Shown here: positions 18,571 through 29,948 of the stretch, in pieces
How the letters are laid out: the number at the start of each line of letters is the position of its first letter
How positions within the stretch are numbered: position 1 is the stretch's first letter
Made by a program: the position numbers and the translations under genes
Source of the DNA: Rhodoferax sediminis
GTDB taxonomy: Bacteria > Pseudomonadota > Gammaproteobacteria > Burkholderiales > Burkholderiaceae_C
NCBI RefSeq assembly: GCF_006970865.1
Contig: NZ_CP035503.1
Span: 3,423,001 to 3,487,000 of the forward strand
Length of the DNA: 64,000 nt
Direction: 5' to 3'
Notes under the pieces: model-generated
Database searches by the model: none
What the model was told of the DNA's origin: nothing
What the model saw: only the letters and a program-made list of their open reading frames with translations

Positions 18571-19157
18571 CGATCACACCCATGCCAAGCGTCCCGGCTG
18601 GCCCTGACACGGGCAGGTGGTCAGGTACGCGACGCCACACAGCGGAATTCCTGCGTCATGTCTGCCGGCGCTGGTACCTGTACCTGCCCGTGGCCGTGAT
18701 CTGGGGCCTGGCCTATACCCGGCTCTACATCGATCCGACACCGCGACTGCCTGTTCTTTTCAACTGGACGGCCAGTCTGCCCTACCGCGTCGCCCTCGTC
18801 CGCCACACCCCACACGCCATCGAGCGCGGCGACTACATCGTGTTTTCCTTCGCAGGAGAAGCGCAGGCAAGCTACCCCGGCCTGCATGGACAGCCCTTCT
18901 TCAAACAAGTACGGGGGCTGCCCGGCGACGTCGTGACGGTGGAAGGACGCACAGTCTCGGTCAATGGCGAGGTCGTCGGCCTCGCCAAGACACACGCTTT
19001 TGATCGTCAGCCCCTGGAGCCGATCGCGGCCACCGTGATCCCGCCCGGGCATTATTTCGTGCAGGGCACGGGTCCCGATTCCTTCGACTCGCGCTACCGC
19101 AGCAGTGGCCTGGTGCGCGCGGACCAGGTGATCGCCATCGTGGTTCCACTGTTCTGA
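18567..19157 (+). CDS. trhF: S26 signal peptidase of the transfer system (TraF/TrhF-like)
   Basis: 196 residues with one membrane helix (about 37-53). Catalytic Ser70 in NWTASLPYR and Lys113 in FFKQVRGLPGDVV, followed by DSFDSRYRSSGLV near the end, the standard S26 boxes. Probably matures the pilin or cyclises it, as TraF does in RP4; in SXT/R391 the matching gene is trhF in the same place. Not the thioredoxin-fold TraF encoded at 24811. Confidence 0.85.
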   Translation: MTITPMPSVPAGPDTGRWSGTRRHTAEFLRHVCRRWYLYLPVAVIWGLAYTRLYIDPTPRLPVLFNWTASLPYRVALVRHTPHAIERGDYIVFSFAGEAQASYPGLHGQPFFKQVRGLPGDVVTVEGRTVSVNGEVVGLAKTHAFDRQPLEPIAATVIPPGHYFVQGTGPDSFDSRYRSSGLVRADQVIAIVVPLF

Positions 19158-19167
19158 GAGGGATCAC

Positions 19168-19548
19168 ATGAAGTTCACCATCCAGAAACTGCCGTTCACG
19201 CTCACGCTCCTCGCTGCAATGTCCACCTTGGCCGGTTCGCCAGCCCTGGCGCAAACCAGTCCGGCACGCGGGGCGCTGCAGAGCAGCGACGACATGCCGT
19301 TGCCCGACTACCTGGGCCTGCTGGGTCAAATCGCCCCCGCGGCCGAAGAGGGGGCCAAAGCGTACCTGACCGCCTTCCAGCAGCGCTGCGGCCACGCCCT
19401 GAGCACGGCCGAACTGCGGCGATCCATGACCCAGGGTGACGGAGATCCGGTCCTGATGGGACTGATTCGCGCCAGCCACCTGCGCGACGCCGCAGCACGC
19501 GACCAGTGGGTCCAGCGGCTGCGCTGCCCAGGCAAGGAGGCGCGATGA
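19168..19548 (+). CDS. Small secreted protein of unknown function in the transfer operon
   Basis: 126 residues with a clear signal peptide (about 1-30, AQTSP) and a mature part with two Cys (CGHALSTAELRR, RLRCPGK). No family recognised. It lies between the S26 peptidase and traW, overlapping traW by ATGA. A periplasmic accessory role is likely from context only. Confidence 0.65.
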   Translation: MKFTIQKLPFTLTLLAAMSTLAGSPALAQTSPARGALQSSDDMPLPDYLGLLGQIAPAAEEGAKAYLTAFQQRCGHALSTAELRRSMTQGDGDPVLMGLIRASHLRDAAARDQWVQRLRCPGKEAR

Positions 19549-20182
19549 AGCTCTCTCACCGGCACCGCCTGCTGCTCACGGGCCTGGTGGCGCTGATCAC
19601 CACGTCGTGGGTAAATGCCACCGACCTCGGCGTCATTGGCCCGACCTATGAGATCAGCGAACCGCATCTGCTCAGGATGATCGAACAGCGCCTGCGCGAG
19701 AAAGAGCGCACCGGTGAACTCAAGCACCTGGAGGAGGAGGCCAAGGCACGCGGCATCGAGACGGTCACCAACCCGCCGCCCATCGCCGACATCCGGACCA
19801 CGCAGACCGCGCGGACCTTCTATATGGACCCGAGTTTCACGCTGGACCGCAACATCCTCGACGCCCAGGGCCGGTTACTGTTTCCCGCGGGCACGCGCAA
19901 GAACCCGCTGGAGATCGTGTCCCTGTCCAGGCATCTGCTGTTTTTTGATGCGCGGGATCGTCGCCAGGTCGACCGGGCACGCGAACTGATGGCAACCTAC
20001 CAGGGGCGGGTCAAGCCCATCCTGACCGGCGGCTCCTACCTGGACCTCATGAAATCCTGGCGCATCCCGGTCTATTACGACCAGCAGGGTCTGCTGACAA
20101 GACGCTTCGGCATCCACCAAGTGCCGGCCCTGGTCTCCCAGGAAGGTCAGCGGCTGCGCATCGACGAACTGGAGATCACGAA

Positions 20183-20186
<4 letters not shown>
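19545..20186 (+). CDS. traW: TraW-like transfer protein
   Basis: 213 residues with a signal peptide (about 1-26). DLGVIGPTYEISEPHLLRMIEQRLREKE at the mature N-terminus and the Phe/Tyr-rich DPSFTLDRNILDAQGRLLFPAGTRKNPLE segment are the TraW hallmarks; the C-terminus has a thioredoxin-like look (PVYYDQQGLLTRRFGIHQVPALV), as in TrbC. Needed for pilus assembly in F. ATGA overlap with traU. Confidence 0.9.
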
Positions 20187-21203
<1,017 letters not shown>

Positions 21204-21217
<14 letters not shown>

Positions 21218-21989
21218 CCCTTTCATCCGCCCCTTCACCCGCGCTTCCCTGGCCCTCACGGCCCTGCTTCTGAGAAGTGTGGTCGGCATGTCCAGCGTAC
21301 AAGCGCAATTGCCCCACGTCGTCACGGAGGTAGACATCGAGCGGGCCCGCCGCGAGCAGCCCAACATCACGGACCAGGACATGGAGCGAGCCCGGCAGAA
21401 GTACCGCGCGCCGAGCGATGCCGAACTGAATGCAGCGCCCGTACCAGTCCAGCCGAACATCGACGCCCTGCCCCAACCGAAGGCGCAAGCACCCATCGAC
21501 CTGGAAGCCCTGGCGAAGGGCTACAGCGCGCAGTCAGACGCCATGGCGCAGGCTCAAGGGCTCGCGACAGGGCCGGGCCTTTTTGTATTCATCAGCTTGT
21601 CCATGCCGCAGGTCACACTCCAGCGCCTGGTCGACCAGGCGGCGCGCGCCGGCGCCTCGGTGTTCATTCGGGGTCTTGCGGGCGGCTCGCTGCGCACTAC
21701 CGTGGCGCAGGTGCAAGGCCTGATTGGCCAACGCCAGGTGGCCATTCAGATCGACCCGCAGGCCTTCGACCGCTTCGCCATCGAGCGCGTGCCCAGCTTC
21801 GTGCTGGTGCGTGACGGCACGCGCCCGGTTTCCTGTGCCAGCGGCACCTGTGCGCCACCCGAGGGTTTCCTGCGCACCACGGGCGACGTGAGCCTCGACT
21901 ATGCGCTGGAATACATGCAACGCAGGTCGCCGCAGTTCGCCAAGGACGCTGCCGGATTCCTGCGGCGCATCAAGGGACAGGGGAACTGA
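21204..21989 (+). CDS. trbC: TrbC-like type-F transfer protein
   Basis: 261 residues. Signal peptide, a helical linker with PNITDQDMERAR, then the TrbC domain: LFVFISLSMPQVTLQRLVDQAARAGASVFIRGL and VAIQIDPQAFDRFAIERVPSFVLVRDG, a thioredoxin fold without a CxxC. GTG 21204 was chosen because AAAAGGA lies 7 bp upstream and it overlaps traU by 14 bp; ATG 21288 would cut into the signal peptide. Confidence 0.85.
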
Positions 21990-21990
21990 C

Positions 21991-24402
21991 ATGCGCCGCC
22001 CCATTCGACTTGTTGTCACCTGGTTCACCCTGTTGTGCTTCGTCACGACACAAACCGCGGCAGTGGCCCAAGCGCACGATGAAGGCACGGCTGCAGGCCA
22101 GGCTGCCAACACCGTAACACGAAGCCAGATCACCGCCCCCCGAGCCACGGAGGTCGTGCCCGGTTACACGACAATGCCGCCTGAAGGCGCCTATTACGGC
22201 CAGCCCAACCTGTCGGGCCAAATCAACGCCCGGCTCGCCGCCTGCACCTTGACCCCCAACGACCCGGTGTGCCAGGCACAGCGCGGCGCGCTGTCCTCGG
22301 CCAATACGCCGCGCGATGCCGTCTCCCCCAACGACCCGGCGGTGCTGGCCGCACGCCGCATCGCCGGCAACCCGGCCACCACGCTGGAAGACATCGCGAG
22401 CTACTACAGCGGCTGCCAGGTCAGTACGGTCAACACACCCACAACCGAAACCCGCGTCTGCCGACAGTACAGCGGCAGCACCCAGCAGTCCTGCGCGCGC
22501 ACCCTGAGCGTTTCCGTGGCGCGCAGCGAAAGCTGTACACCGGGAGATTGGTTCGCACATGCCGGATCGGGCAGCACCGGGCTGGACCTGCAGTGTGTGT
22601 CGGGCCGGCCGGTGGTGCAGCAGCATTTCCGCATCACCAGCAACGGTGCTCCGCAAGCTTTCTTCGACGTCGATATGACGACGCCCCTGGTGTTTCCGCA
22701 AAAGGTGGCCGCGCTGCCGAACACGCCGTACGGCTGGGCCGATGGTCCGAACGGCGTCTGGGTTGCCGACAACCAGTGCATCGGCGACGCTTGCCACCTG
22801 ACGGCCATGGTCGCCAACACGTACCGAACGGTCTGCACCGGCAGTGGCGGCGACGGGGGTGACTACAGTTGCACGCAAGTCCGCCCCTTCCTGGAGGTCT
22901 ACGGTGCCTGCCAGACTGGGACGCAAAGCGGCAACAACATCCTGACCTGGGCCGGCAGCGGCGAGGACTACTCGTCGAGCCACCTGGATGAGCCCACCTG
23001 CTACGCACCGTCAGCGACGTATTCGCCCTACTTTGGCTACGACGTGACGGGCACCTTGCAGAGCACTTACTGGACGGTCTCTTCCCAGCGCCCCATCATC
23101 GGCTGGCGCGTCAATCCCGCCTATGGCCCCATTCCGCAGATGACCCTGGGTTACGACCGACCCCGGACTGCTGTGGCTGAAACAGATCAATGGGATGACC
23201 AATGCCCAACCCTGAGCCAAGGAAGCGGCACCAGTCCCCGCTGCGAGATGGCCGGTGCGGCGCGCTGTGTCGACGGACCGGCCACCAAGAGCATAGACGG
23301 CGTTCCGGTCACGCGCGCCTGCTGGCGCTACGAGACACCGTTGTCCTGTCCGCAAGGCGCCAGCTCCAACGAGTGCGCCCCCCTGATTGCCGCAGGATGC
23401 ACGCGGGCCAGCACGGCCTGCCGCCAGATGAACGCGACCACGGGCGTCTGTGAGGTTACCGAGAACAGCTATACCTGCCCGGTGGCACCGGGCACCAACG
23501 TGACGGCAGCCAACTGCCCCGCCAATGTGTTCTGCCTCGCGGGGAGCTGCTTTAACACGAGCCATACGAACGACAGCGACTTCGCCCGCTCCATGTCTTT
23601 CATGGAAGCGGCACGCGAGGCGGGCGTGTACCTGGACACCAACAACCTGCAGGTATTCAAGGGCGAGGCCAACAGTTGCCGGGACCGGCTGTTCACGAAC
23701 TGCTGCGCGGCAGACGCGTCCGGCGCGGGCATGAGCAACCAGAGCCTGTTCGGCACCGGCTCCCGGCTGGTATACGACGTCCTGATGAATTCGGAGAACC
23801 GCGCGTTTCTTTACCAGGGGCTTTCTGCGCTGCTCACCAGCGGCGGGTTCAGCGGCTCGTTCACCAGCTATGGCGTCACGGTCGCCGTCAACGGCACCGC
23901 GCTGCCCGCAGGTGCGGCAGTCATGTATTCGGGGGAGAGCATGGTGATCGCCTTCGATCCCTGGTCGTTGGCCATTGCCGTCGTGATCTACGTCGTCATG
24001 TCGATGATGTCCTGCAACGAAAACGAAGGAAAGCTCGCGATGAAGGAAGGTGCTGGCCTGTGCCACACCATTGGCAGCTACTGCTCCTCCTGCATCCGCA
24101 TCTTCGGCGATTGCGTTTCGTGCATTGAGAACACCACCGGCAAATGCTGTTTCAACAGCAAGCTGGCCCGGATCATCAATGAACAGGGACGCCAGCAGTT
24201 CGGCAAGGGCTGGGGCAGCGCCGAGAGCCCTGATTGCTCGGGCTTCTCGATTGCCCAACTGCAGAGCATGGATTTCTCGCGGATGGATCTGACCGAGTTC
24301 TACGCGTCCATCGTGCCCAAGCTGCCCAACGTCAATGCCCTCCAGAGCGGCAACGCCAACCGGGCCTCCAACTGCTACTACGGTCAGGGAAAATGCCAAT
24401 GA
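21991..24402 (+). CDS. traN: TraN-like mating-pair stabilisation protein
   Basis: 803 residues, signal peptide about 1-28, very Cys-rich (dozens of Cys, e.g. SGCQVSTVNTP, NCCAADASGAG, GSYCSSCIRIFGDCVSCIE). This is the outer-membrane TraN that contacts the recipient and stabilises mating pairs. A hydrophobic stretch (WSLAIAVVIYVVMSMMSC) is present in the last fifth, as in other long ICE-type TraN proteins. Overlaps the next gene by ATGA. Confidence 0.88.
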   Translation: MRRPIRLVVTWFTLLCFVTTQTAAVAQAHDEGTAAGQAANTVTRSQITAPRATEVVPGYTTMPPEGAYYGQPNLSGQINARLAACTLTPNDPVCQAQRGALSSANTPRDAVSPNDPAVLAARRIAGNPATTLEDIASYYSGCQVSTVNTPTTETRVCRQYSGSTQQSCARTLSVSVARSESCTPGDWFAHAGSGSTGLDLQCVSGRPVVQQHFRITSNGAPQAFFDVDMTTPLVFPQKVAALPNTPYGWADGPNGVWVADNQCIGDACHLTAMVANTYRTVCTGSGGDGGDYSCTQVRPFLEVYGACQTGTQSGNNILTWAGSGEDYSSSHLDEPTCYAPSATYSPYFGYDVTGTLQSTYWTVSSQRPIIGWRVNPAYGPIPQMTLGYDRPRTAVAETDQWDDQCPTLSQGSGTSPRCEMAGAARCVDGPATKSIDGVPVTRACWRYETPLSCPQGASSNECAPLIAAGCTRASTACRQMNATTGVCEVTENSYTCPVAPGTNVTAANCPANVFCLAGSCFNTSHTNDSDFARSMSFMEAAREAGVYLDTNNLQVFKGEANSCRDRLFTNCCAADASGAGMSNQSLFGTGSRLVYDVLMNSENRAFLYQGLSALLTSGGFSGSFTSYGVTVAVNGTALPAGAAVMYSGESMVIAFDPWSLAIAVVIYVVMSMMSCNENEGKLAMKEGAGLCHTIGSYCSSCIRIFGDCVSCIENTTGKCCFNSKLARIINEQGRQQFGKGWGSAESPDCSGFSIAQLQSMDFSRMDLTEFYASIVPKLPNVNALQSGNANRASNCYYGQGKCQ

Positions 24403-24800
24403 AGCCTTCCACGTTCCTGCTCGTCATGGCGGCCATCGCCATGTCAGCATTCGCAATACCCGCGTTTGCGGACGATTCCGCGCAAATGTACCCACGCACG
24501 CCCGTCCCGGATGCGCGACCGGTGATGCTGGCCGCGATTCAGGCCACCAACGGTGAAGCGCACGGCGTGCTGACAGGTGACGTCGCCAATGCGATCAGCC
24601 AGCGTTTTGGTGCCTCCTCACCGATCTTCATCGACGTCACAACCGAACGGCGCTACCAGCAGCCGGGCTGCAGCCGCCTCAAGGTGCTGTTCTCGCAGGA
24701 CGGTGTGCTGCTGCCCGGTGCCCCAGCACCGCGCAAGCAGACCATGGAGTTCGGTATCAACTACTGCCTCGACGGCTTGCCACCGAAGTCGCTGCAGTAA
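24399..24800 (+). CDS. Small secreted protein of unknown function between traN and traF
   Basis: 133 residues, signal peptide ending PAFADD (about 25). Contains one CSRLKVLFSQDGVLLP segment and a C-terminal NYCLDGLPP. No family recognised. ATG 24399 overlaps the traN stop, 10 bp to traF. Likely exported and part of the transfer apparatus by position. Confidence 0.7.
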   Translation: MKPSTFLLVMAAIAMSAFAIPAFADDSAQMYPRTPVPDARPVMLAAIQATNGEAHGVLTGDVANAISQRFGASSPIFIDVTTERRYQQPGCSRLKVLFSQDGVLLPGAPAPRKQTMEFGINYCLDGLPPKSLQ

Positions 24801-24810
24801 AGGAGTCGCC

Positions 24811-25689
24811 ATGAACAACCCGACATCCTTCTTCGCCATCACCCGGCTGGCCCTGGTTCTTTGCGCGGTCTCGTTGACGGTCGGTGCCTTGACCGCCAGC
24901 GCCCAAGACGCCCCGCGACGTTACTGGTCGGACACCTGGCGGGGCTGGCACTTTTACGAAGAGCCGGAACCTGATGACGCTGACAAGCCAGCAGTACCGC
25001 CCAAACCCGCGTCGCCCGTGGTACCTGTTCAGCCACCCAAGGCCCCGGAGCTGGCGGCGTTCGAGCGACTGCAGAAAACGCTGGAGGAGACCCGGAACAT
25101 CGCCATCATGCAGCCCACCGAGGCCAATGTGCGCCGCTACATGGAACTCGAATCCCAAGTGGTCGAACGCGCATCGTATTTTGCGGATGTGGCGCAGCGC
25201 GTGGCCTGGGCGACGCCGGAGCTTGACCCGACCCTGCAAGGCCGACCCGTAGGGGCGAAGGCCCTGGAGGTGTTCGAGAAGCAGCAGCTCACGGAACGTT
25301 CCCGTTCCATCGCCGATCTGGGCCGGGACCATGTGCTGTTCTTCTTCTACCGCTCCGACTGCCCCTACTGCCATGCGTTCGCGCCCACGCTGGAGGCCTT
25401 CCAGGCGCGTCATGGCATCAAGGTCGTGGCCATTGGGGTGGATGGCGGGCCGATACCGGGCTTCCCCGATGCGCGCGCCGACAACGGCATCGCCACGACG
25501 CTGAAGGTGACCCAGGTCCCCGCCGTGTTCCTGGCCCAGCCTTTCACCGGAAAGATCACGCCGATTGGCTTTGGTGTGCTGTCCGAGGCGCAGTTGCTGG
25601 AGCGCATCGCGCTGGTCGCTACACCGCAGGCTGATGCGATGGTACCCGGTGCCTCGCGCCTGATTGGCCTTCAGTCTGTCTTCCCGTAG
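24811..25689 (+). CDS. traF: TraF-like thioredoxin-fold transfer protein
   Basis: 292 residues. Signal peptide (1-32), an N-terminal YWSDTWRGWHFYEEPEP motif typical of F-type TraF, and a C-terminal thioredoxin domain with an intact CPYC at 184-187. F TraF itself lacks the active Cys pair, but many ICE versions keep it, so this one may work as an oxidoreductase with DsbC. AAAGGAG precedes ATG 24811. Confidence 0.9.
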   Translation: MNNPTSFFAITRLALVLCAVSLTVGALTASAQDAPRRYWSDTWRGWHFYEEPEPDDADKPAVPPKPASPVVPVQPPKAPELAAFERLQKTLEETRNIAIMQPTEANVRRYMELESQVVERASYFADVAQRVAWATPELDPTLQGRPVGAKALEVFEKQQLTERSRSIADLGRDHVLFFFYRSDCPYCHAFAPTLEAFQARHGIKVVAIGVDGGPIPGFPDARADNGIATTLKVTQVPAVFLAQPFTGKITPIGFGVLSEAQLLERIALVATPQADAMVPGASRLIGLQSVFP

Positions 25690-25698
25690 GAGTCCGCC

Positions 25699-27150
25699 AT
25701 GACCCGTACCTTGATTCAAAGAACTGGTGCCTCTGCCATTACGTTCACCCTGATGGCCGTGATGGCCATCGCCCCGCATCCGCTGCTTGCGGGTGACCTC
25801 AACGCCGAGGTGAACACCATGTTCAACAACCTCGGGGCCATCGGCAACTACACGGCGCCGGGAGCGTTTCGGGGTCAGACCTTCAACACCTACACCGGCG
25901 GCAGCCTGATGATGCGTTCCCCCAACAAGGTCTACCAGTTGGCCGCCGTGCAGTTTCCCAGCGCCAAGACCGGTTGCGGCGGGATCGACGTGTTTGGTGG
26001 CAGCTTCAGCCACATTTCCGCCACCGAGTTCAAGAACATGCTCAGAAACATCACGGCGGCCCTGCCGGGCATCGCCTTCCAGTTGGCGCTGGAAGCGGTG
26101 TCGCCCCTGCTGGGCGGGTTGACCAAGTGGGCCAAGGGCCTGGAGACCTGGATCAACAACGCCCGCATCAACTCCTGCGAGACCGCCAAGGCCATTGTCA
26201 GTACAGCGGCCGAAGCGAGCGGCTACAGTTCGCAGGAAACCTGTGCCGACCTGGCCATCGAGATGGGTCTGGAAAGTGACCGGGACGCGGCACGCCGCCG
26301 CTGCGCAACGGACCGCAGCAGCATCCTGGCCTCGGCCCGGTCGTCCGGCGACGCCAATATCCGCAACAAGGCACCCTTCGTCGGTAACCTGACCTGGAAG
26401 GCCCTGCAATACACCGGTGCCTACCTGGACGATCAGGAGCGCGAACTGATCATGAGCCTGGTGGGTACGGTGATCTTCTACCCGGAAGATGCCAACCGCG
26501 ACCCAGAGCCGATTGCGCCCACCCTCACTTCCATCAGTCAACTGCTCTATGGACAAGCCGCCGGCACCGGCACGGACGTCGTGCAGCACCTGCTGCGCTG
26601 CAACGATTACACCAACTGCGATGCGGTGACCCTGAACACCGGCTACACGCACACCCCGTTCACGGTGAAGGTGGAAACCATGATGCGGTCGATTGCCGAC
26701 AAGATCGCCGCGCGCACCGCCATTCCCAACAACTCGCCTGAGGTTGGTTTCGTCAACCAGACCACCGAGCCTGTCTACAAGATGCTGTCCATCGGCGCCA
26801 CGATTCCCGGTTCCGGTCTTTCGGACAGCCTGATCGGCCAGTACCGGGACGTGATCGCCGCCGATTACGCCTATGTGTTTCTGGAGCGCAATCTGCGGCT
26901 CGGCATGGCCGCGCTGGACAAGGACTACACCCTGCAGCAGACGCAGCGTGAACAGGTCAACCATATCCGCCAGCGCGCCCAGGCCATGCTGCTGCAGCTG
27001 TCGCAGGAGAAGAGCCTGCTGTACCAGAAGGTGGGCTCGTTTCGGGCCGTGTCCAGCCATCTGGAACAGTTGGAGCGGCAATTGCGCTCCAGCATGCCCC
27101 AGCATGTGATCGACATGCTCGGCCAGCAGGCGGCCTACCTCGCCCGGTAA
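25699..27150 (+). CDS. traH: TraH-like transfer protein
   Basis: 483 residues, signal peptide (about 1-34). Carries DLNAEVNTMFNNLGAIGNYTAPGAFRGQTFNTYTGGSLMMRSP near the start, the classic TraH opening, a coiled-coil region in the C-terminal third (about 405-465), and paired Cys (CGGID, NSCETAK, QETCADL). TraH acts in pilus assembly with TraF and TraW. RBS TAGGAG before ATG 25699. Confidence 0.92.
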   Translation: MTRTLIQRTGASAITFTLMAVMAIAPHPLLAGDLNAEVNTMFNNLGAIGNYTAPGAFRGQTFNTYTGGSLMMRSPNKVYQLAAVQFPSAKTGCGGIDVFGGSFSHISATEFKNMLRNITAALPGIAFQLALEAVSPLLGGLTKWAKGLETWINNARINSCETAKAIVSTAAEASGYSSQETCADLAIEMGLESDRDAARRRCATDRSSILASARSSGDANIRNKAPFVGNLTWKALQYTGAYLDDQERELIMSLVGTVIFYPEDANRDPEPIAPTLTSISQLLYGQAAGTGTDVVQHLLRCNDYTNCDAVTLNTGYTHTPFTVKVETMMRSIADKIAARTAIPNNSPEVGFVNQTTEPVYKMLSIGATIPGSGLSDSLIGQYRDVIAADYAYVFLERNLRLGMAALDKDYTLQQTQREQVNHIRQRAQAMLLQLSQEKSLLYQKVGSFRAVSSHLEQLERQLRSSMPQHVIDMLGQQAAYLAR

Positions 27151-27170
27151 CGGACGTCAGATGAACCATC

Positions 27171-29948
27171 ATGTGGGAAATCTACGCCTACCAGAATTCG
27201 GACAGCCTGTTCGGCGTGTTCAACGCCGCAGCGGCCATTCATGCTTCGAACGACTACCGGTCCGCCTTGGCCGCTGTGGCGTTCTGCGGCTTTGTTTCAG
27301 CCTTGATCGCCTACGCCTTCGCACCCGAAAAGCTCCAGGGCTGGAAATGGCTGGGCTCGGTGGTGCTGGTGTTCTCCGTGCTGATCGTGCCCAAGGTGAC
27401 GGTAGGCATCGTGGACAAGACCGGGGGATCGGCCGTCAAGATCGTTGACAATGTGCCTTTCGGTGTGGCCGTGCTGGGGAGCCTTACCAGCACCATCGGC
27501 CACACCTTGACCGGTCTGTTCGAAACCGCCTTCCAGGTGATCCCGGGGCCGGGGGCTCTCCCAGCGGAGTTGAGCTACCAGCAGAACGGCCTGATGTTCG
27601 GTAACCGCTTGATCCGCGAAACCGGCAATGTGGTTTTTCAGGACCCGGGATTCCGCACGGACCTGATCAACTTCATCCATAACTGCACGACCTATGATCT
27701 GGTGGACGGAACCCTTGATCCGGCAACGTTCTCCAGTTCTGGCGATGTCTGGCCGCTGATGGCTTCACCCAACCCGGCGCGTTTCAGCACGGTGACGGGT
27801 GCTGCAGGCATCAGCATCGATACCTGCCCGAATGTCTATCTGGGTCTCAATGGTCGCCTGCCCGCCCAGATCACCCGGATTCAGGGACGCCTCGCCTTCC
27901 AGCTTAATCCGACACTGCCGGGGGCCGCGGCCGCGGCCGCTATCGCGGGCCAGGTCCAGCAGGCCTATCTCAAGAACAGCATCGCCAACGCTGCCGCCAC
28001 GGCGGCCGACATCATCCGGCAGAACGCGGTGCTCAACGCCATTGAAGACACGGGGAAGATCGTCGGCCAGAAGGTGAACGATCCGGCAGCCATGGCGCTG
28101 GCAGTGGGCCGGGCGCAGGCCGTGGCCCAGCAGAATGCATCCTGGCTCAACTATGGCAAGGTGGCTGAACAGGCGTTGCCGGTGTTCCGCAATGTGGTCG
28201 AGGCCATCACCTACGCCCTGTTCCCCTTGTTCGTCCTGCTGCTCCTGCTCACCAGCGGTCGCGAAACCATGATGGCGTTCAAGGGCTATGCCGCCATCCT
28301 GATCTGGATTCAGCTCTGGCCACCGCTGTACGCCATCCTGAACTACATGGCATCAATCTACGCGGCCTATGACCTGGCCGCGGCGGCCGATCTCGGCACC
28401 GGAACCAAGGCGCTCGCCCTTCAGACGGCCTCAACCATCTACTCGCGGGCGATATCTGGGGAAGCTGTGGTGGGTTACCTGGCCATCAGCGTTCCCTTCA
28501 TCGCCTGGGCGGCGCTCAAGCGCATGGAGAACATGGGCACAGCTCTCGTGGGTGGGTTGTCGGGTCTGCAGGGCACGCTGTCCGGCGCCACCAGCAGTGC
28601 GGCGGCCGGCAATGTCAGCATGGGCAATGTGGGGATGGACCAGATGCAACTGGCACCGAACCGCACCTCGGCGTTCATGGGGAGCTTGCAGAACGACTTG
28701 AGCGGGAACACCTTGTCCTCCAACGCCCTGACGGGGCGTACCGCGGCCAGCCTGTTGCGCAACCAGGGGTTTGCTTCGCGCGTGGTATCGATGCGGGTGT
28801 CTGAACAGGACCTGACCGAGGCCAGTCACCAGGCGGAAGCGGCGCGCAGCGACGCGGTTTCCGCTGGGCAGCAGCGCTCGGCCACGCTCACGGAAGCGTT
28901 CACTCGTGGGGTGAGCAAGCTGCGCTCAACGCGTAACAGCACGGGCACCGCGTCCAGTAGCTTCGAACAACTGGGGGAAAGTCTCAACAACCTGGACCAG
29001 ATCGCACAGAGCGTGTCACAACGCACCGGGCTGTCGCAATCGCAGGTCGCCCACATTGCCTTCGGGGCCAGCGGCTCTCTGGGCCTGTCCACCCCCGCCG
29101 CCGGCGCGAAAATCCAGGGCAGCGCCGGGAAGAACTACCAGTCGGGCATCCTGAGCGATGAACAGAAGGTGCTCAATACCATGACCACCGAGCAGTTGGC
29201 CGCGTTCAAGCAGTTCGGCGACCGGGTCTCGCGGGACAGCAGCGTGATGAATGTGATCGCGTCCGACAGCAGGGAGGGACGCGACATGTCGTCCCGACTG
29301 GCCACGGCAACTTCCCAGGCGGAACGCGCTGAAGCAGTTTTCGCCCAGCGTCAGGGTCTGGCCGAACGCATGAGTGCGGCGCACGAGCGTGGGGAGACCT
29401 TGTCCATCGACATCGCCCAGGACCCGCACAATCTGGATATGTTCATGCGCTATGCCGAACAGTATGGCGGCACCAGTGCTGCGGCGCATACGATGATGGG
29501 ATCCGAGTTGGCGCGACAAGGGTTGCGTCCCACGCGAGTATTCTCGGATGGGACAGCTTTGCCCTCTTCGTTTGGGAGCGTCCGTGAGGCTTACGAGCAG
29601 AGACGCTCTGAAAGCGTCTTTGCACCCACCTTGGATACCACTCGACAGGGCAATGACGGGCGCGTGGCGGGACAGAAGACCGGCGCCGCGCCGGGCAAGA
29701 CTCCCAAAGCAGGGCCATCGCCGGTCAGGGCAGAGATTCAGCGGGCTCATGGACACATTCAGGGCCAGACAACGGGTGCCGTCGGCAACTTCGATGCGAA
29801 GGCAGAGATCGTCAAAACGCCCGATGGCACGCTCAAATCGACGAAGTCACTGTTCGCGCAAACCGGCAAGCAGGTGATTGGCGATGCTGACGTGACGCTT
29901 GACGCCGCCAAGGATGCGGTGAAAAACTTGCTCAAGCGTGACAAGTAA
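27171..29948 (+). CDS. traG: TraG-like mating-pair stabilisation/assembly protein
   Basis: 925 residues. N-terminal half has several membrane helices (about 30-55, 58-78, 340-365, 370-400, 430-455) and the TraG_N pattern (MWEIYAYQNSDSLFGVFNAAAAI); the C-terminal half is a long hydrophilic, Ser/Ala/Gln-rich periplasmic region. TraG acts in both pilus assembly and mating-pair stabilisation, and in SXT/R391 the C-terminus determines entry exclusion. It ends the transfer operon; the next gene is on the opposite strand with no gap. Confidence 0.92.
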   Translation: MWEIYAYQNSDSLFGVFNAAAAIHASNDYRSALAAVAFCGFVSALIAYAFAPEKLQGWKWLGSVVLVFSVLIVPKVTVGIVDKTGGSAVKIVDNVPFGVAVLGSLTSTIGHTLTGLFETAFQVIPGPGALPAELSYQQNGLMFGNRLIRETGNVVFQDPGFRTDLINFIHNCTTYDLVDGTLDPATFSSSGDVWPLMASPNPARFSTVTGAAGISIDTCPNVYLGLNGRLPAQITRIQGRLAFQLNPTLPGAAAAAAIAGQVQQAYLKNSIANAAATAADIIRQNAVLNAIEDTGKIVGQKVNDPAAMALAVGRAQAVAQQNASWLNYGKVAEQALPVFRNVVEAITYALFPLFVLLLLLTSGRETMMAFKGYAAILIWIQLWPPLYAILNYMASIYAAYDLAAAADLGTGTKALALQTASTIYSRAISGEAVVGYLAISVPFIAWAALKRMENMGTALVGGLSGLQGTLSGATSSAAAGNVSMGNVGMDQMQLAPNRTSAFMGSLQNDLSGNTLSSNALTGRTAASLLRNQGFASRVVSMRVSEQDLTEASHQAEAARSDAVSAGQQRSATLTEAFTRGVSKLRSTRNSTGTASSSFEQLGESLNNLDQIAQSVSQRTGLSQSQVAHIAFGASGSLGLSTPAAGAKIQGSAGKNYQSGILSDEQKVLNTMTTEQLAAFKQFGDRVSRDSSVMNVIASDSREGRDMSSRLATATSQAERAEAVFAQRQGLAERMSAAHERGETLSIDIAQDPHNLDMFMRYAEQYGGTSAAAHTMMGSELARQGLRPTRVFSDGTALPSSFGSVREAYEQRRSESVFAPTLDTTRQGNDGRVAGQKTGAAPGKTPKAGPSPVRAEIQRAHGHIQGQTTGAVGNFDAKAEIVKTPDGTLKSTKSLFAQTGKQVIGDADVTLDAAKDAVKNLLKRDK

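Noticed and set aside
24757..27105. A 782-codon open frame on the minus strand across traF and traH
   Set aside because: It is the antisense shadow of two well-conserved plus-strand genes. It is rich in His, Gln, Gly and Arg with no domain, as expected from high-GC codon bias.
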